Below, piece by piece: positions 23,577-32,693 of a stretch of 64,000 bases of DNA. Positions within the stretch are counted from its first letter, which is position 1; each line of letters starts with the position of its first letter. The stretch spans positions 62,001-126,000 of the forward strand of contig NZ_FTMV01000016.1 in the NCBI RefSeq assembly GCF_900156175.1, given 5' to 3'. This stretch comes from Janthinobacterium sp. TND4EL3 (GTDB lineage Bacteria; Pseudomonadota; Gammaproteobacteria; Burkholderiales; Burkholderiaceae_D). The position numbers were made by a program, and so were the translations under genes. A model generated the notes under the pieces. It searched no databases and was not told where the DNA came from. It worked only from the letters and a program-made list of their open reading frames with translations.

Positions 23577-23786
23577 ATCGTCTGTTGAGGAGAGGGCGCG
23601 CGCACGCAGTTCGGCGGCGTGCTCAGCCTTGCGTTTGCGTCGCCGCGAGCCCGTCAGATAGAATAGGATGGACAGCGGGATGACGCAGTACAGCACGAAG
23701 GTCATCACCCCGGCGACGATGGACGGTTCCGTCAGCGCCATGAGGCCGACGACATAGATCCAGGCAACAGCGGTCATGAGCATCAT
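23553..23786 (-). CDS. Small two-helix membrane protein of unknown function
   Basis: A protein of 77 residues (from ATG at 23786) with two hydrophobic helices (about residues 3-20 and 24-45) followed by a strongly basic GSRRRKRKAEH segment and a polar tail. The cytoplasmic side is likely the basic tail. The start is uncertain: ATGs at 23786, 23783 and 23777 and a TTG at 23798 are all possible. It converges with pgeF and its last codons lie in the pgeF terminator. No function can be given. Confidence 0.55.
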   Translation of the reverse strand: MMLMTAVAWIYVVGLMALTEPSIVAGVMTFVLYCVIPLSILFYLTGSRRRKRKAEHAAELRARALSSTDDKTKTADT

Positions 23787-23865
23787 TGGTATTGGCAATT
23801 AGTAAGAGTTTGCATGCAGTTGATATTAAAGTTTTCTATTTTTCGACTACGTTTCGACGCCGCGC

Positions 23866-23965
23866 AAAACCGTAGAGAGCGGAAGGGAGAGGTGGCTAAG
23901 AAGCGCAACCGTACGAAGGTACGGTGAGCATCGCAGGCCGCCTATACCGACGCGCAGTAGGTTTT
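23866..23965 (+). repeat. 100-bp dispersed repeat, copy 1, with AAAACC/GGTTTT ends
   Basis: A 100-base element upstream of phaC that recurs at 36258-36357. Both copies begin AAAACCG, end AGGTTTT (inverted termini AAAACC/GGTTTT), and share a core of AAGAAGCGCA, a hairpin CCGTAC-N4-GTACGG, and GTGAGCATCGCAGGCCGC. Here the four-base loop is GAAG. It lies in an intergenic gap, 38 bases before the phaC start. Confidence 0.85.
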
Positions 23966-24003
23966 GTTCGGCGTCCCCAATTCTTGAATGGACTTATATA
24001 GCT

Positions 24004-25749
24004 ATGAATATGCCCGATCCTCAAATGATGACCAAGGAATGGATGGCGCAGATCAGCAATCCTGAGCAGTGGAAAACGTGGTTCAACATGGTACCGCAGC
24101 CGGCAGCCAATCCGATTGCCGGCATTTTGCAGGATGCGGGCGCCAGCATCAAGCCGGACGTGATCGAGCAACTGAAAAATGCCTACGTGGCCAAGCTGAC
24201 GGGCTTGTGGGCCGATTTCATGGCCGGCAAGGCGCCGGAGCTGAAGGACCGCCGCTTCGCCGCGCCCGCCTGGCACGCCAGCCCCCTGTCGGCCTTCAAT
24301 GCGGCCGCCTACCTGCTGAACGCGGAATTTCTCATCGCCATGGCCGACGCCGTGGAAGCGACGCCGCACCAGAAACAAAAGATTGCCTTTGCGGTACAGC
24401 AAATCGTCGACGCCATGTCGCCCGCCAATTTTCTTGCCACCAATCCCGACGCCCAGCAAACCCTGATCGAGACCAAGGGCGAGAGCCTGGCCAAGGGCTT
24501 GAGCAATATGCTGGCCGACATGCAGAAGGGCCGCATTTCGCAATCGGACGAATCGGCCTTCGAAGTGGGCCGCAACGTGGCCACCACGCCGGGCACGGTG
24601 GTGTTTGAAAACGCGCTGTTCCAGCTGATCCAGTACACGCCTGCGACCGCCACGGTACACCAGCGGCCCCTGCTGATGGTGCCGCCGTGCATCAATAAAT
24701 TCTACATCCTTGACTTGCAGCCAGAAAACTCGCTCGTGCGCTATGCGGTGGAGCAGGGCAATACCGTGTTCCTCATGTCCTGGCGCAACCCTGACCTGAG
24801 CATGCAGCACCTGACGTGGGACGATTACGTGGAGCAAGGCGTGATCGAAGCCATCCGGGTGGTGCAGGACATCTCCGGCCAGGACAAGCTGAACATGTTC
24901 GGCTTCTGCGTGGGCGGCACCATCGTTTCGACGGCGCTGGCCGTGCTCAAGGCGCGCGGCGAGAATCCGGCCGCCAGCCTGACGCTGCTGACCACTTTCC
25001 TCGACTTTTGCGACACGGGCGCGCTCGACGTCTTTATTGACGAACCGCAAGTGGCGCTGCGCGAACAGACGCTGGCCAAGGGCGGCCTGATGTCCGGGCG
25101 CGACCTGGGCAGCACCTTTTCCAGCCTGCGTCCGAACGACCTCGTGTGGAATTACGTGCAGTCGAATTACCTGAAGGGCAAGGAGCCGCCCGCTTTCGAT
25201 TTGCTGTACTGGAACGGCGACGGCACGGGCTTGCCGGGCCCCATGTTCTGCTGGTACCTGCGCAACACCTACCTGGAGAACAGCCTGAAGGTGCCGGGCA
25301 AGCTGACGGTGGCCGGCGAAAAGGTCGACCTGAGCAGCATCGACGCGCCCGCCTTCATCTACGGCTCGCGCGAAGACCATATCGTGCCCTGGGGCGCGGC
25401 CTACGCCAGCACGGCCCTGCTGAACCCGAAAAAGCCGAAAGCCAACCGTTTTATCCTCGGCGCCTCGGGCCATATCGCCGGCGTGATCAACCCGGCCTCG
25501 AAGAAAAAGCGCAGCTACTGGAGCAATGACGCAGGCAAAGGCGCCCGCACGGCGAAAGCCAAGCCCTTGACTGCCGAGCAATGGATGGAAGGTGCGACCG
25601 AGCACGTGGGCAGCTGGTGGCCGGAATGGGCGGCCTTTTTGGCCGAACATGGCGGTGCCGACGTGAAAGCGCCAGGCAAGCCCGGCAACAAGCGCCACGC
25701 GCCTATCGAGGCGGCGCCGGGCCGGTATGTTAAAGTCAGGGCAGATTAA
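24004..25749 (+). CDS. phaC: Class I poly(3-hydroxyalkanoate) synthase PhaC
   Basis: A 581-residue class I synthase that polymerises 3-hydroxyacyl-CoA on the surface of storage granules. The lipase-like box GFCVGG carries the nucleophile Cys302; Asp458 (in SREDHIVPW) and His490 (in ASGHIAGV) complete the triad. The N-terminal domain and length are normal for class I. It is followed by phaR but not by phaA or phaB, so precursors must be made by enzymes encoded elsewhere. A hairpin lies just downstream, so phaR probably uses its own promoter. A 100-bp repeat precedes the gene. Confidence 0.95.
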   Translation: MNMPDPQMMTKEWMAQISNPEQWKTWFNMVPQPAANPIAGILQDAGASIKPDVIEQLKNAYVAKLTGLWADFMAGKAPELKDRRFAAPAWHASPLSAFNAAAYLLNAEFLIAMADAVEATPHQKQKIAFAVQQIVDAMSPANFLATNPDAQQTLIETKGESLAKGLSNMLADMQKGRISQSDESAFEVGRNVATTPGTVVFENALFQLIQYTPATATVHQRPLLMVPPCINKFYILDLQPENSLVRYAVEQGNTVFLMSWRNPDLSMQHLTWDDYVEQGVIEAIRVVQDISGQDKLNMFGFCVGGTIVSTALAVLKARGENPAASLTLLTTFLDFCDTGALDVFIDEPQVALREQTLAKGGLMSGRDLGSTFSSLRPNDLVWNYVQSNYLKGKEPPAFDLLYWNGDGTGLPGPMFCWYLRNTYLENSLKVPGKLTVAGEKVDLSSIDAPAFIYGSREDHIVPWGAAYASTALLNPKKPKANRFILGASGHIAGVINPASKKKRSYWSNDAGKGARTAKAKPLTAEQWMEGATEHVGSWWPEWAAFLAEHGGADVKAPGKPGNKRHAPIEAAPGRYVKVRAD

Positions 25750-25770
25750 TTCACAAAGCGTTTTGCCGGG

Positions 25771-25796
25771 CAAGACCGGCGTAATCTCCGGTCTTG
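25771..25796 (+). terminator. Hairpin after phaC (terminator-like, no T run)
   Basis: CAAGACCGG (25771-25779) and CCGGTCTTG (25788-25796) form a perfect 9-bp stem with an 8-base loop. There is no strong T tract, so it may stabilise the phaC message rather than end it. Confidence 0.55.
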
Positions 25797-25814
25797 TCAA
25801 TAATCTACTTTTAG

Positions 25815-25825
25815 TTGCGTTGCAA
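25815..25825 (+). promoter_or_regulatory. Candidate PhaR operator TTGC-N3-GCAA
   Basis: A perfect inverted repeat TTGC-GTT-GCAA lies upstream of the phaR promoter. PhaR proteins of other bacteria bind TGC-rich palindromes (for example CTGC-N3/4-GCAG in Paracoccus), so this is a plausible autoregulatory site; binding is inferred. Confidence 0.45.
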
Positions 25826-25852
25826 TAAATGCGGGAATCTACTACCCTGATG

Positions 25853-25889
25853 TGCAATGGAGCCGTTTTCCACTCTATAATGGAAAACG
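25853..25889 (+). promoter_or_regulatory. phaR promoter region with -10 box inside an inverted repeat
   Basis: TATAAT (25876-25881) matches the -10 consensus; a weak TGCAAT lies 17 bases before it. The -10 box is framed by a perfect 9-bp inverted repeat, CGTTTTCCA (25864-25872) and TGGAAAACG (25881-25889), which could be an operator. Confidence 0.5.
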
Positions 25890-25898
25890 TAGGCAGGT

Positions 25899-25928
25899 GC
25901 GAAAGCGGACCCACGTTCGCTTTTTTTT
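25899..25928 (+). terminator. Possible attenuator in the phaR leader
   Basis: GCGAA (25899-25903) and TTCGC (25916-25920) can form a 5-bp stem followed at once by eight T residues, between the candidate promoter and phaR. The stem is short, so this is tentative. Confidence 0.35.
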
Positions 25929-25973
25929 CGGATCAACTCAGTATGCGCTGCGGCGCAATAAGTGGAACTTGTG

Positions 25974-26537
25974 ATGAGTAGTGCAAAAAAAAGTATAGAC
26001 CGCCTGATTAAGAAATACCCGAACCGACGTCTGTACGACACGCAAACCAGTTCCTACATCACCTTGACGGACGTCAAGCAGCTGGTGTTGGACAATGAGG
26101 AATTTACCGTCGTCGATGCCAAGTCCAGCGAAGATCTGACACGCAGCATCTTGCTGCAGATTATCCTGGAAGAGGAAGCCAGCGGCGTGCCCATGTTTTC
26201 CAGTGGCGTGCTGTCGCAGATCATCCGCTACTATGGCCACGCCATGCAGGGCATGATGGGTTCCTACCTGGAAAAGAACGTGCAAGCGTTTACGGACATC
26301 CAGCACAAGTTCACGGGCACCTCGGCCGGCAGCTTCGAAGGCAAGCCATTCAGTCCGGAAATGTGGACCCAGTTCATGAATGTCCAGGGCCCGATGATGC
26401 AAGGCATGATGAACAACTACATCGACCAGAGCAAGAGCCTGTTCGTGCAGATGCAGGAGCAGATGCAGAGCCAGAGCAAGAATCTGTTCGGCACCTTCCC
26501 GTTTGTTCCGCCCGTCCCGCCGACGGACAAGAAGTAA
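25974..26537 (+). CDS. phaR: Polyhydroxyalkanoate synthesis repressor PhaR
   Basis: A 187-residue regulator with the diagnostic N-terminal domain (KYPNRRLYDTQTSSYITL, a DNA-binding PHB/PHA accumulation regulator domain) and a second domain with SSGVLSQIIRYYGHAMQGMMG. PhaR represses phasin and its own genes and is released when it binds PHB granules. A Gln/Met-rich C-terminal part (QMQEQMQSQ) may aid granule binding. ATG at 25974 follows GGA by six bases; GTG at 25962 is an alternative. It lies downstream of phaC with its own candidate promoter. Confidence 0.94.
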   Translation: MSSAKKSIDRLIKKYPNRRLYDTQTSSYITLTDVKQLVLDNEEFTVVDAKSSEDLTRSILLQIILEEEASGVPMFSSGVLSQIIRYYGHAMQGMMGSYLEKNVQAFTDIQHKFTGTSAGSFEGKPFSPEMWTQFMNVQGPMMQGMMNNYIDQSKSLFVQMQEQMQSQSKNLFGTFPFVPPVPPTDKK

Positions 26538-26692
26538 TCAGATGCATGGCGATGGGCGGCGATGCTGCCCATACGCCTCACTGCATGTGTTTTTGATATC
26601 GAATCTGTGTCATTCGCAGCATAGTTCTGCCAGCAAGGGGCGGCTCGGGGTACAATAGCCGATTCGCCTCACCATTTTACTAGCTGCCAACT

Positions 26693-28105
26693 ATGTCTGA
26701 AATTCACCGTATTCCCGTTCCTTCCGCCCAGCCCGAGGCCATGCTGGCCATGCCAGGTGCGGCGCCGAAAGTGGGCTTTGTCTCGCTCGGCTGCCCGAAA
26801 GCGCTGGTCGATTCCGAACAAATCCTGACCCAGCTGCGCGCCGAAGGCTACGAAACGGCGAAATCCTATGCTGGCGCCGATCTGGTGATCGTCAATACCT
26901 GCGGTTTCATCGATGCTGCCGTGCAAGAGTCGCTCGACGCCATCGGCGAAGCGCTGGCCGAAAACGGCAAGGTGATCGTCACCGGCTGCCTGGGCGCCAA
27001 GAAAGATGCTGCCGGCGACGACATCATCATGAAGGTGCACCCGAAAGTGCTGTCCGTCACGGGCCCGCACGCGCTGGCCGAAGTGATGGATTCCGTCCAT
27101 TTGCACCTGCCGAAACCGCATGCGCCGTTCCTCGACCTGGTGCCGCCGCAAGGCGTCAAGCTGACGCCGAAGCACTACGCCTACCTGAAGATTTCCGAAG
27201 GCTGCAACCACCGTTGCAGTTTCTGCATCATCCCGTCCATGCGCGGCGACCTCGTCTCGCGCCCGATCGGTGAGCTGATGATGGAAGCGGAAAACCTGTT
27301 CAAGTCCGGCGTCAAGGAATTGCTGGTCATTTCGCAAGACACTTCGGCCTATGGCGTGGACGTGAAATTCCGCTCCGGCTTCTGGAACGGCCGTCCCGTG
27401 AAGACGCACATGACGCAGCTGACGGAAGCGCTGGGCGAGCTGGCCAAGTCCTACGGCGCCTGGGTGCGCCTGCACTACGTCTATCCGTATCCGCACGTGG
27501 ACCAGATCATCCCGATGATGAGCGGCGGCCACATCCTGCCTTACCTCGATATCCCGATGCAGCATGCGCATCCTGACGTATTGAAGCGCATGAAGCGCCC
27601 GGCCAGCGGCGAGAAGAACTTGGACCGCATCCAGGCTTGGCGCGCCATCAATCCGGACCTGACCATCCGCTCGACCTTCATCGCCGGTTTCCCTGGCGAA
27701 ACGGAAGCGGAATTCGAGTACCTGCTCGATTTCCTCAAGGAAGCGCAGATCGACCGCCTCGGCTGCTTTGCCTATTCCCCGGTGGAAGGCGCGACGGCCA
27801 ACGAAATCGCCAACCCCGTGCCGGAAGAAGTGCGCGAAGAGCGCCGCGGCCGCGTGATGCTGCTGCAGGAAGAAATTTCCAAGAAGCGTCTGCAAGCCAA
27901 GGTCGGCAAGACCGTGCGCGTGCTCATCGATGAAGTCACCCGCTCGGGCGGCGTGGGCCGTTCCAGCGCCGATGCGCCGGAAATCGACGGCGTCGTGTAT
28001 GTGAAGCCGCCGTTCGAGCCGCACCGCAAGCTGGCGGTGGGCCAGTTCGTTGACGTGACCATTACGTCGGCCGACGCGCACGACTTGTGGGGCGCCGCCG
28101 AATAA
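26693..28105 (+). CDS. rimO: Ribosomal protein S12 methylthiotransferase RimO
   Basis: A 470-residue radical-SAM enzyme that adds a methylthio group to the conserved Asp of ribosomal protein S12. The N-terminal UPF0004 domain carries C34, C70 and C99 for the auxiliary cluster; the radical-SAM motif CNHRCSFC supplies C171, C175 and C178; a TRAM domain ends the protein. An N-terminal extension of about 24 residues ([18 protein letters not shown]) precedes [15 protein letters not shown]. It is monocistronic, followed by a terminator. The family call, rather than MiaB, rests on [12 protein letters not shown]. Confidence 0.95.
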   Translation: MSEIHRIPVPSAQPEAMLAMPGAAPKVGFVSLGCPKALVDSEQILTQLRAEGYETAKSYAGADLVIVNTCGFIDAAVQESLDAIGEALAENGKVIVTGCLGAKKDAAGDDIIMKVHPKVLSVTGPHALAEVMDSVHLHLPKPHAPFLDLVPPQGVKLTPKHYAYLKISEGCNHRCSFCIIPSMRGDLVSRPIGELMMEAENLFKSGVKELLVISQDTSAYGVDVKFRSGFWNGRPVKTHMTQLTEALGELAKSYGAWVRLHYVYPYPHVDQIIPMMSGGHILPYLDIPMQHAHPDVLKRMKRPASGEKNLDRIQAWRAINPDLTIRSTFIAGFPGETEAEFEYLLDFLKEAQIDRLGCFAYSPVEGATANEIANPVPEEVREERRGRVMLLQEEISKKRLQAKVGKTVRVLIDEVTRSGGVGRSSADAPEIDGVVYVKPPFEPHRKLAVGQFVDVTITSADAHDLWGAAE

Positions 28106-28170
28106 AAGTTTTATGCAGGTGTAACACTCTGTCATACGTACGGCAGGCAAGGGCATAAGCCCTTACAATC

Positions 28171-28206
28171 AAGGCGGACCAGCAGTTGCTGGGCCGCCTT
28201 TTTTAT
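28171..28206 (+). terminator. Intrinsic terminator after rimO
   Basis: AAGGCGGACCAGCA and TGCTGGGCCGCCTT form a 14-position stem with one mismatch and a 2-base loop region, followed by TTTTTT (28199-28204). It separates rimO from metC. Confidence 0.9.
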
Positions 28207-28220
28207 TTGCCGACGATGCC

Positions 28221-29387
28221 ATGACCACACCCAAATCCCCGCAGACCGCGCTGATCCACAGCGATTACCAGGCGCCGCAAGGCTTTGCCGCGTTTCCCAA
28301 CGCCATCCACCACGCTTCGACCGTGCTGTTCAAGGACGTGGCGGCCATGCGTTCGGGCGACTGGAAAGAGAAGAGCGCCTACACCTACGGCTTGCACGGC
28401 ACGCCCACCACGTTCACGCTGGAAGCGCGGCTGGCCGCGATCGAAGGGGGAAATTACTGCCTGCTGGCGCCGTCGGGCCTGGCGGCCATCGCCATGGCGG
28501 ACTTTGCCCTGCTGAAAACGGGCGACGACGTGCTATTGCCGGAAAACATCTACAACCCGAACCGCGAACTGGGACGCTGGCTGGCGCAGGATTTCGGCAT
28601 CACGGCCCGCTACTATGATCCGCTCATCGGCGCCGGCATCGCGGCATTGATCCAGGACAATACCAAGCTCATCTGGACAGAAGCACCGGGTTCCGTGACG
28701 ATGGAAGTGCCGGACTTGCCCGCCATCTGCGCGGCAGCCCATGCGCGCGGCGTGCTCGTCGCTTTGGACAATACCTGGTCGGCCGGCCTGGCCCTGCGCG
28801 GCTTCGACCTGGGCGTGGACATCATCATGCAGGCGCTGACGAAATACCAGTCGGGCGGCTCCGACGTGCTGATGGGCGCGCTCATCACGCGCGAACGGGC
28901 GCTGCACGACCGCCTGGCGCAGGCGCACATGCGTCTGGGCATGGGCGTGGGCGCGGACGACGCCTACCTGGTGCTGCGCGGCTTGCCGACCATGAAGCTG
29001 CGTTTCGACGCCCACGACAGGGGCGCACGCACGGTGGCCGCCTGGCTCAAGGGCCGGCCGGAGATCGCCACGGTGCTGCATCCGGCCTTTGATGATTGCC
29101 CCGGCCACGCCATCTGGCAGCGCGATTTCACGGGCGCGGGCGGCCTGTTTTCCGTGCTGTTCGATGCCCGCTACACGGAGGCGCAGACGGACCGCTTCGT
29201 CGATGCCTTGCAATTGTTCAAGATTGGTTACAGCTGGGGCGGCGCGAACAGCCTGGTGATGCCGTATCGCATCGCCGCCATGCGCAAGGGCTGGCCGCTG
29301 CCGGGCCAGCTGGTGCGCCTGAACGTGGGGCTGGAAGAGCCGCAGGACTTGATTGCCGATATCGAACGGGCGTTCGCGGCGATGTAG
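28221..29387 (+). CDS. metC: Cystathionine beta-lyase, Cys/Met metabolism PLP enzyme
   Basis: A 388-residue PLP enzyme: YTYGLHGTPTTFTLE, SGLAAIAMA, DNTWSAGLALRGFDLGVDI and QALTKYQSGGSD with the PLP lysine. It resembles MetC-type cystathionine beta-lyases, which release homocysteine from cystathionine in methionine synthesis. The Trp in DNTWSAG and the YQSGGSD motif separate it from gamma-lyases. It stands alone between terminators; the convergent membrane-protein gene lies 33 bases beyond its stop. Confidence 0.88.
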   Translation: MTTPKSPQTALIHSDYQAPQGFAAFPNAIHHASTVLFKDVAAMRSGDWKEKSAYTYGLHGTPTTFTLEARLAAIEGGNYCLLAPSGLAAIAMADFALLKTGDDVLLPENIYNPNRELGRWLAQDFGITARYYDPLIGAGIAALIQDNTKLIWTEAPGSVTMEVPDLPAICAAAHARGVLVALDNTWSAGLALRGFDLGVDIIMQALTKYQSGGSDVLMGALITRERALHDRLAQAHMRLGMGVGADDAYLVLRGLPTMKLRFDAHDRGARTVAAWLKGRPEIATVLHPAFDDCPGHAIWQRDFTGAGGLFSVLFDARYTEAQTDRFVDALQLFKIGYSWGGANSLVMPYRIAAMRKGWPLPGQLVRLNVGLEEPQDLIADIERAFAAM

Positions 29388-29389
29388 CG

Positions 29390-29411
29390 GCGGCAGGCGC
29401 GAGCCTGCCGC
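29390..29411 (+). terminator. Hairpin between convergent metC and membrane-protein gene
   Basis: GCGGCAGGC and GCCTGCCGC form a perfect 9-bp stem closed by a GCGA tetraloop. No T tract follows on either strand, so it is a terminator-like or mRNA-end hairpin. Confidence 0.55.
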
Positions 29412-29420
29412 GCATGCTGT

Positions 29421-29783
29421 TTACATCGGTACGGGGCTGTTGTTGTTCAGGTCGATGAAACCGCGCAGCAAACGATACGCTTTCCACAGCCACGCCACGC
29501 CCCAGACGACGAAGGCCAGCGGAATGCCGATGATGGTGACCCACAGCACGGCGCCGAGGACGACCCAGGCCACATACCACCAGAAGGAACGGATCATCCA
29601 GCCGTGATGGCTGTATACGAAGGTCCCGGCCGCCTCGTCCCGCTTCACGTAATTGATGATGAGCGGAATGAAGGAAAACGCGCCCAGCGAAAACACGAAG
29701 CTGGCGCCATGTATCAGGTACAGCCACCAGGCCAGATTCTTGGTCTGCTGGAGCTGGGTATCGAATGTAATATCTTGTGGCAT
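29421..29783 (-). CDS. DUF4870-like integral membrane protein
   Basis: A 120-residue membrane protein with three hydrophobic segments (about residues 18-40, 62-80, 80-100) and the pattern WWLYLIHGASFVFSLG near the start, followed by NYVKRDEAAGTFVYSHHGWMIRSFWW, typical of DUF4870 proteins of unknown function. Its single gene converges with metC. Divergent from the serine hydrolase gene, with 83 bases between starts. No biochemical role can be deduced. Confidence 0.72.
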   Translation of the reverse strand: MPQDITFDTQLQQTKNLAWWLYLIHGASFVFSLGAFSFIPLIINYVKRDEAAGTFVYSHHGWMIRSFWWYVAWVVLGAVLWVTIIGIPLAFVVWGVAWLWKAYRLLRGFIDLNNNSPVPM

Positions 29784-29866
29784 GAAGCCTCCTGTCGTTG
29801 CTCAATTTTTAATTGTAACAAGCATGGCGGCGAGGGGGCGCAGTCCACGCAAAAAGGCAGAATATA

Positions 29867-31750
29867 TTGTTGAAAAGAAATCAATATCCCGCCCTGGCCG
29901 CGCGTGCCGGGCTCTGGCTGCGCCGCGCCTTGCCGGCCATGCTGCTGTGCTGTGCCACGGCGGCGCATGCCGCCGGCGCCCCCCTGGCGGCCGAGATGGC
30001 CGCCGGCTTGAAGGAAGAGGGCCTGGCGGGCGCCGTCTGGAGTGAAGTCTTGCCGGATGGCACAGTCAAAGTCGGCGCCTCCGGCCTGCGCGATGCCGCC
30101 AAGCAAGTACCCATGCAGGCCGATACGCGCGTGCAGGTGGGTTCCGTGGGCAAGGTGGCGCTGGCGCTGGGCGTGCTGCGCCTGGTCAGCGAAGACCGGC
30201 TCACGCTCGATACGCCCTTGCAGCAGGTGCTGCCGGAACTGGCGCTGAGAAATCCATGGCTGGCCAGCGACCCCGTGCGCATCCGCCACCTGCTGGCGCA
30301 CACTTCCGGCCTGGACAACGCCCGCTTCTGGCAGGCGTTCAGCCTGCACCCGGCGCCGGACACGCCGTTGGCCGACGCCTTTGACGGCGGCGGCAATCTG
30401 CTGCGCGTGCGCACCCGGCCCGGCAGCCGCTATGCCTATTCGAACATGGGCTATGGCTTGCTGGGCATGGTGATCGAGAAGGTTACGGGGCAGCCGTACG
30501 AGCGCTACCTCGACGCGCAGCTGCTGCAGCCGCTGGGCATGGCGGACAGCACGTTTGCCTTTGTCACCCAAATGAGCACGCAGGCGGGCACGCAGGCCGA
30601 CCCGCGCCTGGCCATGGGCTACTTCGAGCATGGCGTGGCGCAGCCTGCCGTGCCCCAGTACCTGCGTCCGGCCGCCCAATTTACCACCACGGCCGCCGAC
30701 ATGGGCAAGCTGGCGCAGTTTTTAATGGGCGACGGCACGCTGCAGGGCAGTCAATTCATCGACCTGGCCCTGATGGGCGCCTTGTCCGAGCCGGCCGGCA
30801 CGGACGCGGCGCAGGCGGGCCTGGCAATGGGCCACGGCCTGGCGCTGGCCGTGCGCGACCGCCACAATGTGGTCGGCGCCTGCCACCCGGGCACGGCCGT
30901 GGGTTTTCGCGCCATGCTGTGCATCTACCCTGAACAGGACAGCGCCTTTTTCGTGGCCTTCAACACGGATGCCGAGCACGCCGACTATGAACGCTTCAAC
31001 CGCCTGCTGCTGCGCGACCTGGAACTGCCGCTGCGCGCGCCGGCCCCGCGCGGCACGCCCGCGCCCACGGTGGAAAACTGGCAGGGCGTGTACCTGCCGT
31101 CGCCCGGCGCCATGGCCAGCATGGCCTGGATCGACGCCGTCTTCGGTTTTACGCGCGTCAAATGGGATGGCGAGTCGCTGTTCCTGATTCCGTTCCAGGG
31201 CGAGCCGCGCGAGCTGGAACCGGTGGGCGGCTTGCTGTTCCGCGCCAGCGACCGCAGCACCGCGTCGCACGTGCTGATGCAGGAAGATGGCAAGCACATC
31301 CTCAGCGACGGCTTGCGCAGCTATGAGCGCGCTTCGATGCTGCGCATGCTGGTGCTGTGGGGCAGCCTGGCGCTGGGCGCGGCCGGTTTGCTGTACGTGC
31401 TGCTCGTCGGCGCGTACCGGGCTGCGCGGCGTACCCTGGGGCGGGGCGACCACCTGTTCGTGCCCCTCTTGTCGCTGCTGGCGCTGCTGCTGCCGCTGCC
31501 GTTTTTCTATTTCCAGTCCTACCTGCGCCTGGGCGACGTGACGCTCGCCAGCGTGCTGCTGGCCCTGGCGACAGGTGCGCTGCCGCTGGCCATGGCGTAC
31601 GGCCTGGCGCGCTGCTGGCGCAGCTTCGGCGCGGCGGCCGAGACGGGCACATTGGCGAAATGGGATTGGGTGGCCTTGCTGGCGGCGCTGCAGCTGCTGC
31701 TGGTGCTGGCCTGGTGGGGCTTGCTGCCGTTGCGGATGTGGCAGCTGTAG
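29867..31750 (+). CDS. Serine hydrolase (beta-lactamase/PBP-like) with C-terminal membrane domain
   Basis: A 627-residue envelope protein: signal peptide ending AHAAG; a class C beta-lactamase/D-Ala-D-Ala-peptidase-type domain with the nucleophile motif SVGK (in VQVGSVGKVALALG), Tyr motif YSN (in YAYSNMGYGLLG), and later HPGTAVGF as the third box; then three or four hydrophobic helices from about residue 495 to 620. Such fusions are often annotated as EstB-type esterases or low-activity hydrolases; beta-lactam cleavage cannot be claimed. The start is TTG at 29867 or 29870. It ends at a perfect hairpin shared with serB. Confidence 0.82.
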   Translation: MLKRNQYPALAARAGLWLRRALPAMLLCCATAAHAAGAPLAAEMAAGLKEEGLAGAVWSEVLPDGTVKVGASGLRDAAKQVPMQADTRVQVGSVGKVALALGVLRLVSEDRLTLDTPLQQVLPELALRNPWLASDPVRIRHLLAHTSGLDNARFWQAFSLHPAPDTPLADAFDGGGNLLRVRTRPGSRYAYSNMGYGLLGMVIEKVTGQPYERYLDAQLLQPLGMADSTFAFVTQMSTQAGTQADPRLAMGYFEHGVAQPAVPQYLRPAAQFTTTAADMGKLAQFLMGDGTLQGSQFIDLALMGALSEPAGTDAAQAGLAMGHGLALAVRDRHNVVGACHPGTAVGFRAMLCIYPEQDSAFFVAFNTDAEHADYERFNRLLLRDLELPLRAPAPRGTPAPTVENWQGVYLPSPGAMASMAWIDAVFGFTRVKWDGESLFLIPFQGEPRELEPVGGLLFRASDRSTASHVLMQEDGKHILSDGLRSYERASMLRMLVLWGSLALGAAGLLYVLLVGAYRAARRTLGRGDHLFVPLLSLLALLLPLPFFYFQSYLRLGDVTLASVLLALATGALPLAMAYGLARCWRSFGAAAETGTLAKWDWVALLAALQLLLVLAWWGLLPLRMWQL

Positions 31751-31762
31751 GGAGGCAGGAAG

Positions 31763-31788
31763 GGGGCATGGCCGCCTGGCCATGCCCC
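31763..31788 (+). terminator. Perfect hairpin between convergent serine hydrolase gene and serB
   Basis: GGGGCATGGCC (31763-31773) and GGCCATGCCCC (31778-31788) give an 11-bp stem with a 4-base loop, located in the 45-base convergent gap. No T tract is present. Confidence 0.6.
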
Positions 31789-31795
31789 GGCAGGA

Positions 31796-32662
31796 TCAGC
31801 TCAGGATATTCAGGATGCCATCGAGGCCCACGAAGTTCAGCGCCACGTCCGCCTGCGAGCGCACCACGGGCTTGGCGCGGAAGGCCACGGACAGGCCGGC
31901 GATGCCCATCATCTTCAGGTCGTTGGCGCCGTCGCCCATGACGATGGCTTGCGATGGCGCAATCCCCATCTCGGCGCACACGCGCTCCACCGTGCGCTGC
32001 TTTTCCTCGGCGTCGACGATGCCCCCCAACACTTTGCCCGTCAGCTTGCCGTCGACGATTTCCAGCGCGTTCGCGTGCGTGTAGTCGAGGCCCAGGCGCT
32101 GTTTCAGGCGCTCGGTGAAGAAGGTAAAGCCGCCCGACACCAGCAGCGTCTTCAGGCCGGCCTTTTGCACGGCCGCCAGCATGGTTTCCGCGCCCGGCGA
32201 CAGTTTCAGGCGTTCGTCGTAGACGCGCTGCAGGGCCGACGCGTCGAGGCCTTCAAGCAGGGCCACGCGCTGCGTCAGGCTGGCCGCAAAATCGAGCTCG
32301 CCCCGCATGGCCGCTTCCGTGATGGCCGCCACCTGCGGCTTCAAGCCCTGCATGTCGGCGATTTCATCGATGCACTCGATGGTGATCAGGGTCGAATCCA
32401 TGTCCATCGCCACGAGCTTGAATTCACTGAGCTCGCGCTGGCCCATCATGTAGGTGGCGTCCAGCTGCGCCGCCTGGGCCGCCACCTCGATGGTGGGGCG
32501 CAGCGCGGGCGAATAGGCGATCTGCTCGCAGCGTACGGCGTTCGGCCCCAGGCGCGTGACGGAGGTCGGCGCGGCCAGGGCGGCAATGCGATCAAGGCGG
32601 GCGCTGGCGCCGTCCAGGCCCTGCAGGATCAGATTCATGGTGATGGTCTTGGTATTGGTCAT
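31796..32662 (-). CDS. serB: Phosphoserine phosphatase SerB
   Basis: A 288-residue HAD-family phosphatase for the last step of serine synthesis. The catalytic motif is VAMDMDSTLI with Asp87 (nucleophile) and Asp89; motif II is LLVSGGFTFF; motif III/IV is GDGANDLKMM. An N-terminal regulatory region of about 80 residues precedes it, the usual SerB layout. It is downstream of mfd on the same strand, 31 bases apart, so the two probably share a transcript. Confidence 0.95.
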   Translation of the reverse strand: MTNTKTITMNLILQGLDGASARLDRIAALAAPTSVTRLGPNAVRCEQIAYSPALRPTIEVAAQAAQLDATYMMGQRELSEFKLVAMDMDSTLITIECIDEIADMQGLKPQVAAITEAAMRGELDFAASLTQRVALLEGLDASALQRVYDERLKLSPGAETMLAAVQKAGLKTLLVSGGFTFFTERLKQRLGLDYTHANALEIVDGKLTGKVLGGIVDAEEKQRTVERVCAEMGIAPSQAIVMGDGANDLKMMGIAGLSVAFRAKPVVRSQADVALNFVGLDGILNILS

Positions 32663-32693
32663 GGGTCAGGCCTGCATAAATGATATGAATGGT

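Noticed and set aside
23896-25914. Minus-strand open frame of 672 codons across phaC
   Set aside because: Shadow of phaC, low-complexity Arg/His/Gly-rich translation with no domain pattern.
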